Origin: JAEINY01 sp942490535
GTDB taxonomy: Bacteria > Bacteroidota > Bacteroidia > Bacteroidales > Marinilabiliaceae
Length of the DNA: 64,000 bases
NCBI GenBank assembly: GCA_942490535.1
Contig: CALNXQ010000004.1
Location: forward strand, 124,001 to 188,000
Reading direction: 5' to 3'
The notes under the pieces were generated by a model. That model saw only the letters and a program-made list of their open reading frames with translations. It was not told where the DNA came from and searched no databases. Of this stretch, positions 54,670 through 63,900 are shown one piece after another (within the stretch, counting starts at the first letter, position 1; the number at the start of each line of letters is the position of its first letter). The position numbers and the translations under genes were made by a program.

Positions 54670-56901
54670 ATGAGTACAGTAAAAAGCATGTTCGTGACCG
54701 GTAAGTGGAATGAACAAGTGAATGTGAGAGATTTTGTTCAGTCAAACATTACACCATATGATGGTGATCATACCTTTCTATGTGGTCCCACGGAGCGCAC
54801 TCAAAAGCTCTGGAACATCTGTCTGGAGGCCATCAAAGAGGAGACTGCTAATAATGGGGTTCGCTCCATTGATACCGAAACCGTATCTACCATTGCATCA
54901 CATGCTGCTGGCTACATCAGCAAAGACTTAGAATTAATCGTGGGTCTGCAAACCGATGAATTGTTGAGACGTGCCATGAAACCATACGGTGGTATTGCCG
55001 TGGTGGAGAAAGCATGTTCTGAGCAAGGATTAGAAGTATCAGACCGCGTTAAAGATATTTTCCGCAATTACGCCAAAACGCACAACGATGGGGTGTTTGA
55101 CGTGTATACTGATGAAATCAGAAAATTTCGTTCTTTAGGATTTCTAACCGGATTGCCTGATAATTATGCGCGTGGTCGTATCATTGGTGACTACCGTCGT
55201 TTGGCTTTGTACGGTATTGATCGTTTGATCATCGCTAAAAATGAAGATTTGGCGAATCTGACCGGTCCAATGACCGATGATAAAATCCGTTTGCGTGAAG
55301 AAGTAGCCGAGCAGATCAAAGCACTACAAGCGATTAAAACCTTAGGGAATAATTACGGATTAGACTTATCTCGTCCGGCTGAATCGGCTCAGGAAGCTGT
55401 TCAGTGGGTGTATATGGCTTATCTGGCTGCGGTAAAAGAACAGGATGGAGCGGCCATGTCATTGGGTAATGTGTCATCATTCCTGGATATTTATATGGAG
55501 TATGACTTGAAAAGTGGTAAGATCACGGAAGAGTTAGCTCAGGAATTCATCGATCAGTTTGTGATGAAACTACGCATGGTACGTCACCTGCGTATGAATG
55601 CTTACAATGAGATTTTTGCCGGGGATCCAACCTGGGTGACCGAAGCCATTGGTGGACGTTTGATGGATGGTCGTCATAAGATCACTAAAACATCCTTCCG
55701 TTTTTTGCAAACGCTTTATAATTTAGGTGCTTCCCCAGAGCCTAACATGACTGTGCTGTGGTCAAACACCTTACCAGAAGGCTTTAAGAATTACTGTGCA
55801 CAGGTTTCCATCGATACCTCATCTATTCAGTATGAGAATGATGACTTGATGCAAACCACTCGCAACTCGGATGATTATGGTATCGCTTGTTGTGTGTCTT
55901 TCCAGGAAATCGGGAAGCAAATTCAGTTTTTCGGAGCGCGTACCAACCTGGCGAAAACATTATTGTTGGCCATCAACGGCGGACGCTGCGAAATGTCAGG
56001 TAAGCAAATGGTGGAAGGCATTCCTGCTTTATCAGGCGATCAGCTGAATTTTGATGAAGTGATGGCCAACTTCAAAATTGCCATGAAAGATGTGGCGCGC
56101 GTGTACAATGAGTCGATGAACATCATCCATTACATGCACGACAAATATTACTATGAAAAAGCACAAATGGCCTTTGTGGATACGAATCCGAAAGTGAATT
56201 TGGCGTATGGTATTGCTGGTTTGTCTATCGTAGCCGATTCATTATCTGCCATCAAGCATGCCAAGGTAACCGTGGTTCGTAATGAAGAAGGGTTAAGTAC
56301 CGACTTTAAAATCGAAGGTGAATTCCCATGTTACGGTAACGATGATGACCGCGTGGATGAGTTGGCTGTGGAAGCTTCTCGTTTATTCAATCAGGAGTTG
56401 TTGCAATTGGGAACCTACAAAAATGCGGAACCAACCATGTCTATTCTGACCATCACATCCAATGTGGTTTACGGTTTGAAAACGGGTGCTACGCCTGATG
56501 GACGTGCACAAGGTATTCCTTTCGCCCCAGGAGCCAACCCCATGCATGGACGTGACAAAAACGGCGCGATTGCTTCGTTGAACTCGGTAGCTAAGCTGGA
56601 TTACAAAAATGCATTGGACGGTATTTCCAATACCTTCTCCATCATCCCGAAATCATTGGGTGCCTCCGCTGAAATCCGTCAGGAGAATTTGGTGACCATG
56701 ATGGATGCGTATTTCTCAAAGCAAGCGCATCACTTGAACGTGAATGTATTGAATCGTGAATTGCTGGAAGATGCCATGGAGAATCCAGGTGAATACCCAC
56801 AATTGACCATTCGTGTATCAGGTTATGCAGTGAATTTTGTGCGTTTAACGCGTGAGCAGCAGATGGAAGTGATTTCACGTAGTTTCTTCGATCGCATGTA
56901 A
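54670..56901 (+). CDS. pflB: Formate C-acetyltransferase (pyruvate formate-lyase)
   Basis: A 743-aa glycyl-radical enzyme that converts pyruvate and CoA to acetyl-CoA and formate under anaerobic conditions. The active-site cysteine pair lies in YGIACCVSF (Cys407-Cys408), and the radical glycine in RVSGYAV (Gly718), 25 residues from the C-terminus. The adjacent Cys pair separates true PFL from other glycyl-radical family members. ATG 54670 was chosen over a GTG 30 bp upstream. It is followed by the activase and a formate channel, which together form a complete PFL module. Confidence 0.97.
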   Translation: MSTVKSMFVTGKWNEQVNVRDFVQSNITPYDGDHTFLCGPTERTQKLWNICLEAIKEETANNGVRSIDTETVSTIASHAAGYISKDLELIVGLQTDELLRRAMKPYGGIAVVEKACSEQGLEVSDRVKDIFRNYAKTHNDGVFDVYTDEIRKFRSLGFLTGLPDNYARGRIIGDYRRLALYGIDRLIIAKNEDLANLTGPMTDDKIRLREEVAEQIKALQAIKTLGNNYGLDLSRPAESAQEAVQWVYMAYLAAVKEQDGAAMSLGNVSSFLDIYMEYDLKSGKITEELAQEFIDQFVMKLRMVRHLRMNAYNEIFAGDPTWVTEAIGGRLMDGRHKITKTSFRFLQTLYNLGASPEPNMTVLWSNTLPEGFKNYCAQVSIDTSSIQYENDDLMQTTRNSDDYGIACCVSFQEIGKQIQFFGARTNLAKTLLLAINGGRCEMSGKQMVEGIPALSGDQLNFDEVMANFKIAMKDVARVYNESMNIIHYMHDKYYYEKAQMAFVDTNPKVNLAYGIAGLSIVADSLSAIKHAKVTVVRNEEGLSTDFKIEGEFPCYGNDDDRVDELAVEASRLFNQELLQLGTYKNAEPTMSILTITSNVVYGLKTGATPDGRAQGIPFAPGANPMHGRDKNGAIASLNSVAKLDYKNALDGISNTFSIIPKSLGASAEIRQENLVTMMDAYFSKQAHHLNVNVLNRELLEDAMENPGEYPQLTIRVSGYAVNFVRLTREQQMEVISRSFFDRM

Positions 56902-56927
56902 GCAGAAGATATAAGTGATAAGTTTAA

Positions 56928-56968
56928 AGGCAGAAGACAGAAGTTATCGAAACTACTGCCTTCTGCCT
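56928..56968 (+). promoter_or_regulatory. Intercistronic hairpin between pflB and pflA
   Basis: AGGCAGAAG (56928-56936) pairs with CTTCTGCCT (56960-56968), followed by GTTTTACT. It may partly terminate transcription or stabilise the pflB mRNA 3' end, lowering activase output relative to the enzyme. A role is inferred. Confidence 0.55.
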
Positions 56969-56991
56969 GTTTTACTATTAAACTAGAGAGC

Positions 56992-57717
56992 ATGATCAGA
57001 GTACATTCAGTTGAGTCGTTGGGTACCTATGATGGGCCAGGCATCCGCCTCGTTTATTTTTTGCAGGGTTGTAATTTTAAGTGTCTCTATTGTGCCAATG
57101 CAGATACCATTGAAATGAAAGGTGGCAAGGCGACATCGGCTGAGGAGATCTTGAAGATGGCCGAAAATCAGCGCGCTTTTTTTGGCAAAAAGGGAGGGGT
57201 TACCTTCTCGGGTGGTGAACCTTTGGTACAAGCCAAAATGTTGATTCCAATATTAAGAACGCTGAAAGAGCAAGGCTTTCACATCTGCATCGATACCAAT
57301 GGAAGCCTCTTAAACGACGATGTGAAAGAAGCTTTGGAGTTTGTGGACATCGTACTTTTAGACATCAAACATATGCATCCCGATTGGCACCGCAAGATTG
57401 CCGGGCAAGGCAATGAACGTACCCTGGAAATGGCCGCTTATCTGCGGGAGATAGATATGCCGGTTTGGTTGCGTTATGTGCTGGTGCCGGGTTATTCTGA
57501 TCAAAAGGAAGCGTTGCATGACCTGGGGAATCATTTTTCGGGTTATGAAAACATCGAAAAGCTGGAGATACAGCCCTATCATGAATTGGGCGCTCACAAG
57601 TATGAGCACCTGGGGTTGACGTATCAACTGAAGGGTAATGCTGTGAATACGCCCGAGCAATTGGATGAAGCCTATGAAATTCTATCCGGGTATTTCAAAG
57701 AGGTGGTTGTTAACTAA
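56992..57717 (+). CDS. pflA: Pyruvate formate-lyase activating enzyme
   Basis: A 241-aa radical SAM enzyme that installs the glycyl radical on PFL. The [4Fe-4S] motif CX3CX2C is GCNFKCLYC (Cys27, 31, 34). GTYDGPGIRLVYFLQG before it, and GGVTFSGGEPLVQ (the GGE SAM-binding element) after it, are typical. IDTNGSLL and YVLVPGYSDQ complete the family pattern. Length matches E. coli PflA (246 aa). It follows pflB by 90 bp with a hairpin between, and precedes focA by 20 bp. Confidence 0.96.
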   Translation: MIRVHSVESLGTYDGPGIRLVYFLQGCNFKCLYCANADTIEMKGGKATSAEEILKMAENQRAFFGKKGGVTFSGGEPLVQAKMLIPILRTLKEQGFHICIDTNGSLLNDDVKEALEFVDIVLLDIKHMHPDWHRKIAGQGNERTLEMAAYLREIDMPVWLRYVLVPGYSDQKEALHDLGNHFSGYENIEKLEIQPYHELGAHKYEHLGLTYQLKGNAVNTPEQLDEAYEILSGYFKEVVVN

Positions 57718-57737
57718 TTTTATTAAGCGTTAATCGG

Positions 57738-58517
57738 ATGAACTATTATACATCAAAAGAAATTGTTGGTCAGGTCAATAAAGTAGCCCAGGGAAAGGCC
57801 TTTACGTCTGTACCAAAAACATTAGTAATGGCCATTTTGGCGGGGGGATACATTGCCATGGGGGGATTATTGGCCGTTGTAGTCGGTGGTGGATTACCCG
57901 GACTGGCCGCTGAAAACCCGGGCCTTCAGAAGTTATTGTTTGGATCCGTTTTCCCCTTGGGGCTCATTTTATGTGCCATTGCCGGGGCAGACCTGTTTAC
58001 CGGTAACACGGCTTATTTCATCCCTGGTTTGCTGTCACGCAAAACGCGTCTAGGAACCATCTTAAAAAACTGGGGCGTCGTTTATTTCGGAAATTTCGTT
58101 GGTTCCATTATTGTCGCGCTCCTGTTTGCGTATTGCACCGATTTATTTGCCAAAGATCCGTGGCTAAGCAGTGTGAAGGCCATTGGTGAGTACAAAACCT
58201 CCGGTGTGTTTTACAAAGCATTCCTTAAGGGGATTGCCTGTAACTGGATGGTGGCACTGGCCATGTGGTTGGCCTATGGCGCCAAAGATATTTCCGGTAA
58301 GATTATTGGCATCTGGTTTCCAATCATGGCCTTTGTAGCCATGGGATTTGAACACTCCGTAGCCAATATGTTTTTCATCCCCACAGCCATTTTTTATGGC
58401 GCCGATGTGACCTGGGCCTCATTTATCGTGGATAATCTGATTCCGGTGACCTTGGGTAACATCGTTGGAGGTGCTTTATTTGTGGGTGCCGCCTATTGGT
58501 ATGTTTACGAGAAATAA
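57738..58517 (+). CDS. focA: Formate/nitrite channel FocA
   Basis: A 259-aa membrane channel of the FNT family with about six helices. Family segments are GGYIAMGGLLAVVVGGGLPG, GADLFTGNTAYFIPG, KGIACNWMVALAMWLA (containing the conserved NxxVxLA-like motif), and GFEHSVANMFFIPTA, whose central His is conserved. It exports or re-imports formate made by PflB. Its place as third gene of the pfl unit supports formate rather than nitrite. A long hairpin terminator follows. Confidence 0.95.
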   Translation: MNYYTSKEIVGQVNKVAQGKAFTSVPKTLVMAILAGGYIAMGGLLAVVVGGGLPGLAAENPGLQKLLFGSVFPLGLILCAIAGADLFTGNTAYFIPGLLSRKTRLGTILKNWGVVYFGNFVGSIIVALLFAYCTDLFAKDPWLSSVKAIGEYKTSGVFYKAFLKGIACNWMVALAMWLAYGAKDISGKIIGIWFPIMAFVAMGFEHSVANMFFIPTAIFYGADVTWASFIVDNLIPVTLGNIVGGALFVGAAYWYVYEK

Positions 58518-58606
58518 AAAGTAAGAGAACGAAGGAGGGTAGAGCCTATTACCTGTTTACTTCCGTACTTTTACCTCAAAAATAGATACTTCTCCCTAGT
58601 ATGCTG

Positions 58607-58651
58607 AATGCACTAATTTCTGTCTGCAAGGCAGAGGTTGGTGCATTTTTT
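58607..58651 (+). terminator. Terminator of the pfl operon
   Basis: A long hairpin: outer stem AATGCAC (58607-58613) with GTGCATT (about 58640-58646), and an inner stem TCTGC/GCAGA around AAG, followed by TTTTT. Confidence 0.85.
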
Positions 58652-58689
58652 ATGGGCGCTTGGGTGGGTGTTTTTACCCGTTTGGTGAT

Positions 58690-58746
58690 ACACAAAATGC
58701 GTTTCTACTCCAGTAGAAAGACATTTTGTGTGGCACACTAAGTGTG
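58690..58746. repeat. Two-stage hairpin and adjoining palindrome
   Basis: ACACAAAATG (58690-58699) pairs with CATTTTGTGT (58722-58731), and inside it TTTCTACT (58702-58709) pairs with AGTAGAAA (58712-58719), with 2-nt bulges. The palindrome CACACTAAGTGTG follows at 58734-58746. There is no T tail, so it is not an obvious terminator. Confidence 0.65.
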
Positions 58747-58978
58747 TCTATTCAGGTGGATAAGGCTTGTTGACTTTGAGAATGGCCTTCTGCTCCGCTG
58801 GACGAGGATCTGTGTCGCACCAAATGCCAATGTAGCCGGCTGGGAGGCCCTTGGGCCTTCACAGAAGGACCTGTAGGCCACTGGAAGTCCATTGGGGAAG
58901 CACATAAGGTTCTTTAGCCAGACCGGTCAATAAAAAAAAGTGAAATATTGTTGACTCTTTCATAGTTAAAGGTTGGTG

Positions 58979-59127
58979 TATTCAACCCCTTCCGGGTTGT
59001 GATGTATTTATTGTCTATACCACGGGTTTAGCTTCGCTGATTTTTAAATCACCTGGGCTATTAATAATCCTGGGTGGAACCCAAGAATTGCTGATACAAT
59101 TCATCACAACCAGGAAGGGTTGAATTT
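58979..59127. repeat. Large imperfect palindrome (REP/MITE-like)
   Basis: The left arm ATTCAACCCCTTCCGGGTTG(TGATG) begins near 58980. The right arm near 59102-59125, reverse-complemented, reads ATTCAACCCTTCCTGGTTG(TGATG); the arms differ by one gap and one mismatch. Between them lie ACCACGGGTT and CTGGGTGGAACCCA-like pieces. No reading frame and no target duplication were identified. Confidence 0.65.
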
Positions 59128-59294
59128 TAGTATTTTGAAATATTGCCAACCTCTAATTGTGATAGCGCCCTATTTTTTGATGATTTATCACTTCCGGTTT
59201 TACCAAGTACCGAAAGCATATGCAGTCCTTCCTCTTAAAGTGGTTGAAAATCCTTTATGGAGCAGATACAACTAATACTACTTATTATTTTGCC

Positions 59295-59302
59295 TATTTT
59301 TG
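59295..59302 (+). promoter_or_regulatory. -7 element of the membrane-Nudix gene
   Basis: TATTTTTG, a perfect TAnnTTTG match, 23 bp before the ATG at 59326. It rules out the in-frame ATG at 59257. Confidence 0.6.
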
Positions 59303-59325
59303 CCCCCACTAAATTCCCATGCATC

Positions 59326-60375
59326 ATGAACAAACTGGACTTAATCAAGCGTTTATTACCCGGCTTTCTGCCCATCCTGGTTTTTATTATAGTCGATGAA
59401 ATTTGGGGCACCTGGTATGGATTGATTGTGGCCATTGGTATCGGTGTCATCGAACTGGGAATTGGTTTTATCCGCCACCGGCGGGTAGATCGCTTTGTTA
59501 TTTTTGATGTGGGACTGTTACTGGCATTGGGTGGTGTTTCCCTGTTACTGGATAATGACATTTTCTTTAAGCTCAAGCCGGGTGTTATCAGTTTATTGAT
59601 GACCGGGATGATTGGTTTTTCGGCTTTCTCCCGGCATAATCTCTTGTTGCAGATGTCGCAGCGTTACATGAAAGGGGTGGAGATGAATCCCTATCAAACC
59701 TGGATGATGCAACAAACCATGAAACGTGTTTTTTGGTTATTATTGGGCTATTCCTTTTTGTCCATTTTATCGGCTTTTGTGGGCCCCAAGGCCATTTGGG
59801 CCTTCTTAAGCGGGCCGGGACTGTTTGTTCTGATGGGCGTGTACATGGCCCTGGAATGGTGGCAGAAGAAGTGCCAAAATCAACGTTTCCAACAGGAAGA
59901 GTGGGTGCCTTTAGTAGATGAAAAGGGCCAGTCGAAAGGAACCGCACCGCGCAGTGTGGTGCACAATGGCTCTAAATTATTGCATCCGGTGGTGCATTTG
60001 CATGTGGTTTCACAAGAAGGCATTTTATTGCAAAAAAGGCCCCAGCACAAGCAAATTCAGCCCGGTAAGTGGGATACAGCAGTAGGTGGTCATGTGGATG
60101 CCGGTGAAACCATTGAGCAGGCCTTGCAACGGGAAACTTCGGAAGAGATCGGATTGAAGCAGTTCAATGCGCAGTTTGTGAAACGGTATGTCTGGGAGAG
60201 TGACGTGGAGCGGGAGCTGGTCTTTGTTTTTAAAACAAATCATAAGGGGCCTTTTCGCAAGGCAGATGGTGAAGTGGAGGAGTTGCGTTTTTGGTCCTTT
60301 GAGGAAATTAAGAACAAGATGGCGAAAGGGATTTTTACACCTAATTTTGAGTATGAATTTAAAAATTGCTTGTGA
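59326..60375 (+). CDS. Fusion of a septation-A-like membrane domain with a Nudix hydrolase
   Basis: A 349-aa protein. The first ~190 residues form about five or six membrane helices resembling the intracellular septation protein A (IspZ/YciB) family (LLPGFLPILVFIIVDEIWG, FVGPKAIWAFLSGP). The C-terminal ~150 residues are a Nudix domain with box GHVDAGETIEQALQRETSEE at about 255-277 (GX5EX7REX2EEXG). The Nudix part resembles isopentenyl-diphosphate isomerase-like/YfcD-type proteins (LLQKRPQHKQIQPGKWDTAVGG). ATG 59326 is fixed by the -7 element at 59295. The substrate is unknown. Confidence 0.85.
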   Translation: MNKLDLIKRLLPGFLPILVFIIVDEIWGTWYGLIVAIGIGVIELGIGFIRHRRVDRFVIFDVGLLLALGGVSLLLDNDIFFKLKPGVISLLMTGMIGFSAFSRHNLLLQMSQRYMKGVEMNPYQTWMMQQTMKRVFWLLLGYSFLSILSAFVGPKAIWAFLSGPGLFVLMGVYMALEWWQKKCQNQRFQQEEWVPLVDEKGQSKGTAPRSVVHNGSKLLHPVVHLHVVSQEGILLQKRPQHKQIQPGKWDTAVGGHVDAGETIEQALQRETSEEIGLKQFNAQFVKRYVWESDVERELVFVFKTNHKGPFRKADGEVEELRFWSFEEIKNKMAKGIFTPNFEYEFKNCL

Positions 60376-60929
60376 CGGGCTGGTGATTTTTCAATTTTCA
60401 GGGCTCTATCATAGGTAAAGGTGGGGCTATTCATGTTCAATCCTTTCAGGATTATTCTTTTTCAATCACGAAGTGCTTAAGCGCTAATCATAAAGGACTT
60501 CCAAAAGCTGTTAAGCAACATATTTTACTGCCTTGTTATTTTTCAAAGCCTTGCTCTGTCTGTGATAGGACCTGCTTCATGACGATGCGGAAGAATTCAC
60601 TAGCTAAATATGGTGAAATCTCCGCTATCTCCACTCACTAAGTGATGTATCTTTTCACCGGTTTTCCATCAGTGAAATTTAAGTAGAATTGTTGATTAAC
60701 TACCACCTTCTAGTACCTTCCGGGCATTCGGTACTACTGGTAAATTTTTCTTTTCTACAGGTTTCACTGCAAAAATGATCGATCGGGGTAACATTTATTT
60801 GAATGGTTTTAGCATTTGATTAGTATGGGTTTCAGACACCTATACCGGGATGGGCCATGTGTCAATGATACTTGGTTTCGTTATCCCTAAGCTATTTATT
60901 AACTAAACTTTACACAAAAACTGTGCGAT
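60376..60929. other. Intergenic stretch before the C25 peptidase
   Basis: About 550 bp. TTCAATCCTTTCAGGATTATTC at 60434-60455 resembles one arm of the palindrome at 58979-59127, and may be a remnant of the same element. Otherwise no gene, RNA or clear promoter is seen. Confidence 0.4.
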
Positions 60930-63900
60930 ATGAATAAAGTACTTTTACTCTTCATGGCATGTTTGCTAAGCGTATCCATTAGTGCGCAGGTTAAATGGCA
61001 CCAGATTGGTACCACCAAATCCGATGGGCCAGCATTCCACATGGTTTCCGCTACCGATCAGGAACAAGTGATACAGTTTGATCTCTCGGAGTATGGCACC
61101 AATGAGATTCAAACACCGCAGGGTAGTGAATTGATATTTCGAATTAAAAAAGGGGCCCGGTTGCTCGAAAAAGGAGCGCCGGATTTAGACAAAGCAACTC
61201 AATCCATCATTATTGATCCCTCAGCAGCCACCCAAATAGAAGTGGTATCTGCTGATTTCATTGAATTGACGGATATTTATGTAGCGCCTTCAAAGGGTGT
61301 TTTAACGCGGGCGGTGAATCCAGATGAGGTTTCTTATGAATATGGGGATGTGTATCAAAAGGATGCCTTTTATCCGGGTAAGTTAGCTGATTTGGATGAA
61401 GCTTATAACATCCGTGATTTAAGGGGCCAGGCCATTAGTTTGTATCCATACCAGTACAACCCGGTTACCAAAACAATGAAGGTGTATACCAGTATCACTG
61501 TTAAGGTGACAGCGTTAGCTGAAGAGGGAGCCAATCCATTGCCGGCATTAAAGTCGACACAGCAAATTGATCCACTTTTTCATAATGTGTATGGGAATCA
61601 TTTCCTGAACTATGCATCGCTAAAATACACGCCGATCCAGGAGACCGGTGGCAAAATGCTGATCATCTGTCACGATGCCTTTGCCAGTCAGATGCAACCC
61701 TTTGTGGACTATAAGACCTCCATTGGTTTTCAGGTGCAGATGGTGAATTACTCGACCATTGGAAGTGCCTCTGCGTTGAAAACCTATGTGGCCAATTATT
61801 ACAATTCCAACGGCTTAACCTATTTGTTGCTGGTAGGGGATAATGCCCAGGTGCCTACTTCATCAACCACAGGTGGGGATTCCGATAACAATTATGGATA
61901 CATCGTTGGAAGTGACCATTACCTGGATATTTTTGTCGGTCGTTTTTCTGCCGAAAATGCCACCCAGGTGACAACCATGGTCAATCGGACGCTGTATTAC
62001 GAGCGCGATATGGCTGCCAGCGATGCCATCATTGCCAAAGGTGTGGGCATTGCATCCAATGAAGGCGCCGGCGGGGGTGGCGACATGGATGAAAGTGATG
62101 AGCAACACATGAATAATATCCAGGCTGACTTAAATGGCTATGGCTATACCATTACCAAGTGCTATCAAAACGGAGGGAGTACTGCACAATTGAGCACTCT
62201 GATTAATAATGGAACCGGACTGATCAATTATGTGGGACATGGAAGTGACTACAGTTGGGCGGCTCCAAGTTTCAGCACCACCAATGTGGATGCTTTGACC
62301 AATACCAATAAATATCCATTTATTATTTCAGTGGCTTGTGTGGTAGGTAATTTTAAAACCAAAACCTGTTATGCTGAGTCATGGATACGCGCGACTCATA
62401 ATGGTTCGCCATCCGGTGCTTTGGTATTTTGCGGATCCACCATCAACCAGTCCTGGGCCTCACCCATGCGAGCTCAGGATGAGATGAACGATCTGTTAGT
62501 GGCCAACTCCTTTAAAACCTATGGAGGCATGTTTGTCAATGGGATGTTTAAGATGATTGATGCCTATAATACCGACGGTGAAAAAATGGCTGATACCTGG
62601 ACCGTTTTTGGGGATCCTTCGGTGCAGACACGCACGCCGGGTCATCCCAATAGCCCGGGTGGGGGTACACCAAGCTGTGGCGTACCTGCTAATTTGCAAT
62701 CATCAGCCATAGCCAATACATCCGCTACCGTAAACTGGGGAGCCGTAACCGGTGCTCAGTCCTATGTATTGGCCTATAAAACTTCCGCAGCTACTGCATG
62801 GACCGAAGTGACCCAAACTGGTACTTCCAAGTCCTTATCGGGCCTGACTGCCGGCACTGCCTATGACTTCAAAGTTAAAACGAATTGCTCTGCCGGTGCT
62901 TCTGCTTTTTCAGCTGTTGCCAATTTCACAACAAGTGGTGGTGGCTCAACAGCCTATTGCACATCAACAAGCAATAATGCAACCGATGAATGGGTGGCAA
63001 GTGTTAAGTTTGGCTCTTATGTCCACACTTCAACGGGGGCTGGTTACACCGATTTTACCGGTGAAACAGTGAATATGCCCATTGGTGGTTCGGTAAGTGT
63101 AGAGTTAACGCCTGGATTTAAGTCTACTGCCTATACTGAGTATTGGAAAGTGTTCATTGACTTTAATGGCGATAAAGATTTTGCCGATGCTGGTGAAGAG
63201 GTGTTCAGTGCCAATGGTAAAGCTGCCGTGACGGGTACCATTCCCATTCCTGCGTCAGCTTCGGGATCCACCCGCATGCGCGTGGTGATGAAGTACAATG
63301 CAGCACCGCTGAATTCATGTGAAACCTATGATTATGGTGAGACGGAAGATTATACAGTGAATTTTGGAGCCCAGACCATCACCTATTGCAGCAGCAAAGG
63401 GAACAATTCATCATATGAGTGGATTTCGGGTGTGACGGTGGGATCCTTTACAAAAACCTCTGCCGCTGCCGGATATACCGACTTTACGGGTGATCAGGTG
63501 GACTTACAGGCCGGGAATAATTACAGCGTCACGCTGACGCCCGGATTTGCGTCAAGTACTTACACCGAGTATTGGAAAATATGGATTGATTTGAATGGCA
63601 ATGGTAATTTTACCGATGCCGGGGAAGAGCTCTATTCCGGCAGTGGAACGGCTGCTGTAGCCGGATCTATCTCCATACCTGCTTCAGCTTCCGGCAGCAC
63701 ACGCATGCGTGTCTCCATGAAATACAATGCAGCACCAACCTCATGTGAAGCCTTTAGTTACGGTGAGGTGGAAGATTATACAGTAAACATTGCCCGTACC
63801 CGCGATAGGGGAGTGCCAATACCAACAGCCGCTGACCTGCGTATTTATCCAAATCCTAATAAAGGGGAATTCTATCTGAACCTGAGTGGTGCGGAAGGAA

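Larger units (their letters stand above)
58652..59294. other. Intergenic stretch with two inverted-repeat elements
   Basis: About 640 bp without a gene. It holds a strong hairpin at 58690-58731 and a larger imperfect palindrome at 58979-59127 (both listed separately). The 58780-58930 part contains GG(A)CCTTC/GAAGG words, loosely repeated. Confidence 0.5.

Noticed and set aside
59257..59325. Upstream ATG of the membrane-Nudix gene
   Set aside because: It lies upstream of a perfect -7 element at 59295-59302, so it would not be in the transcript from that promoter.
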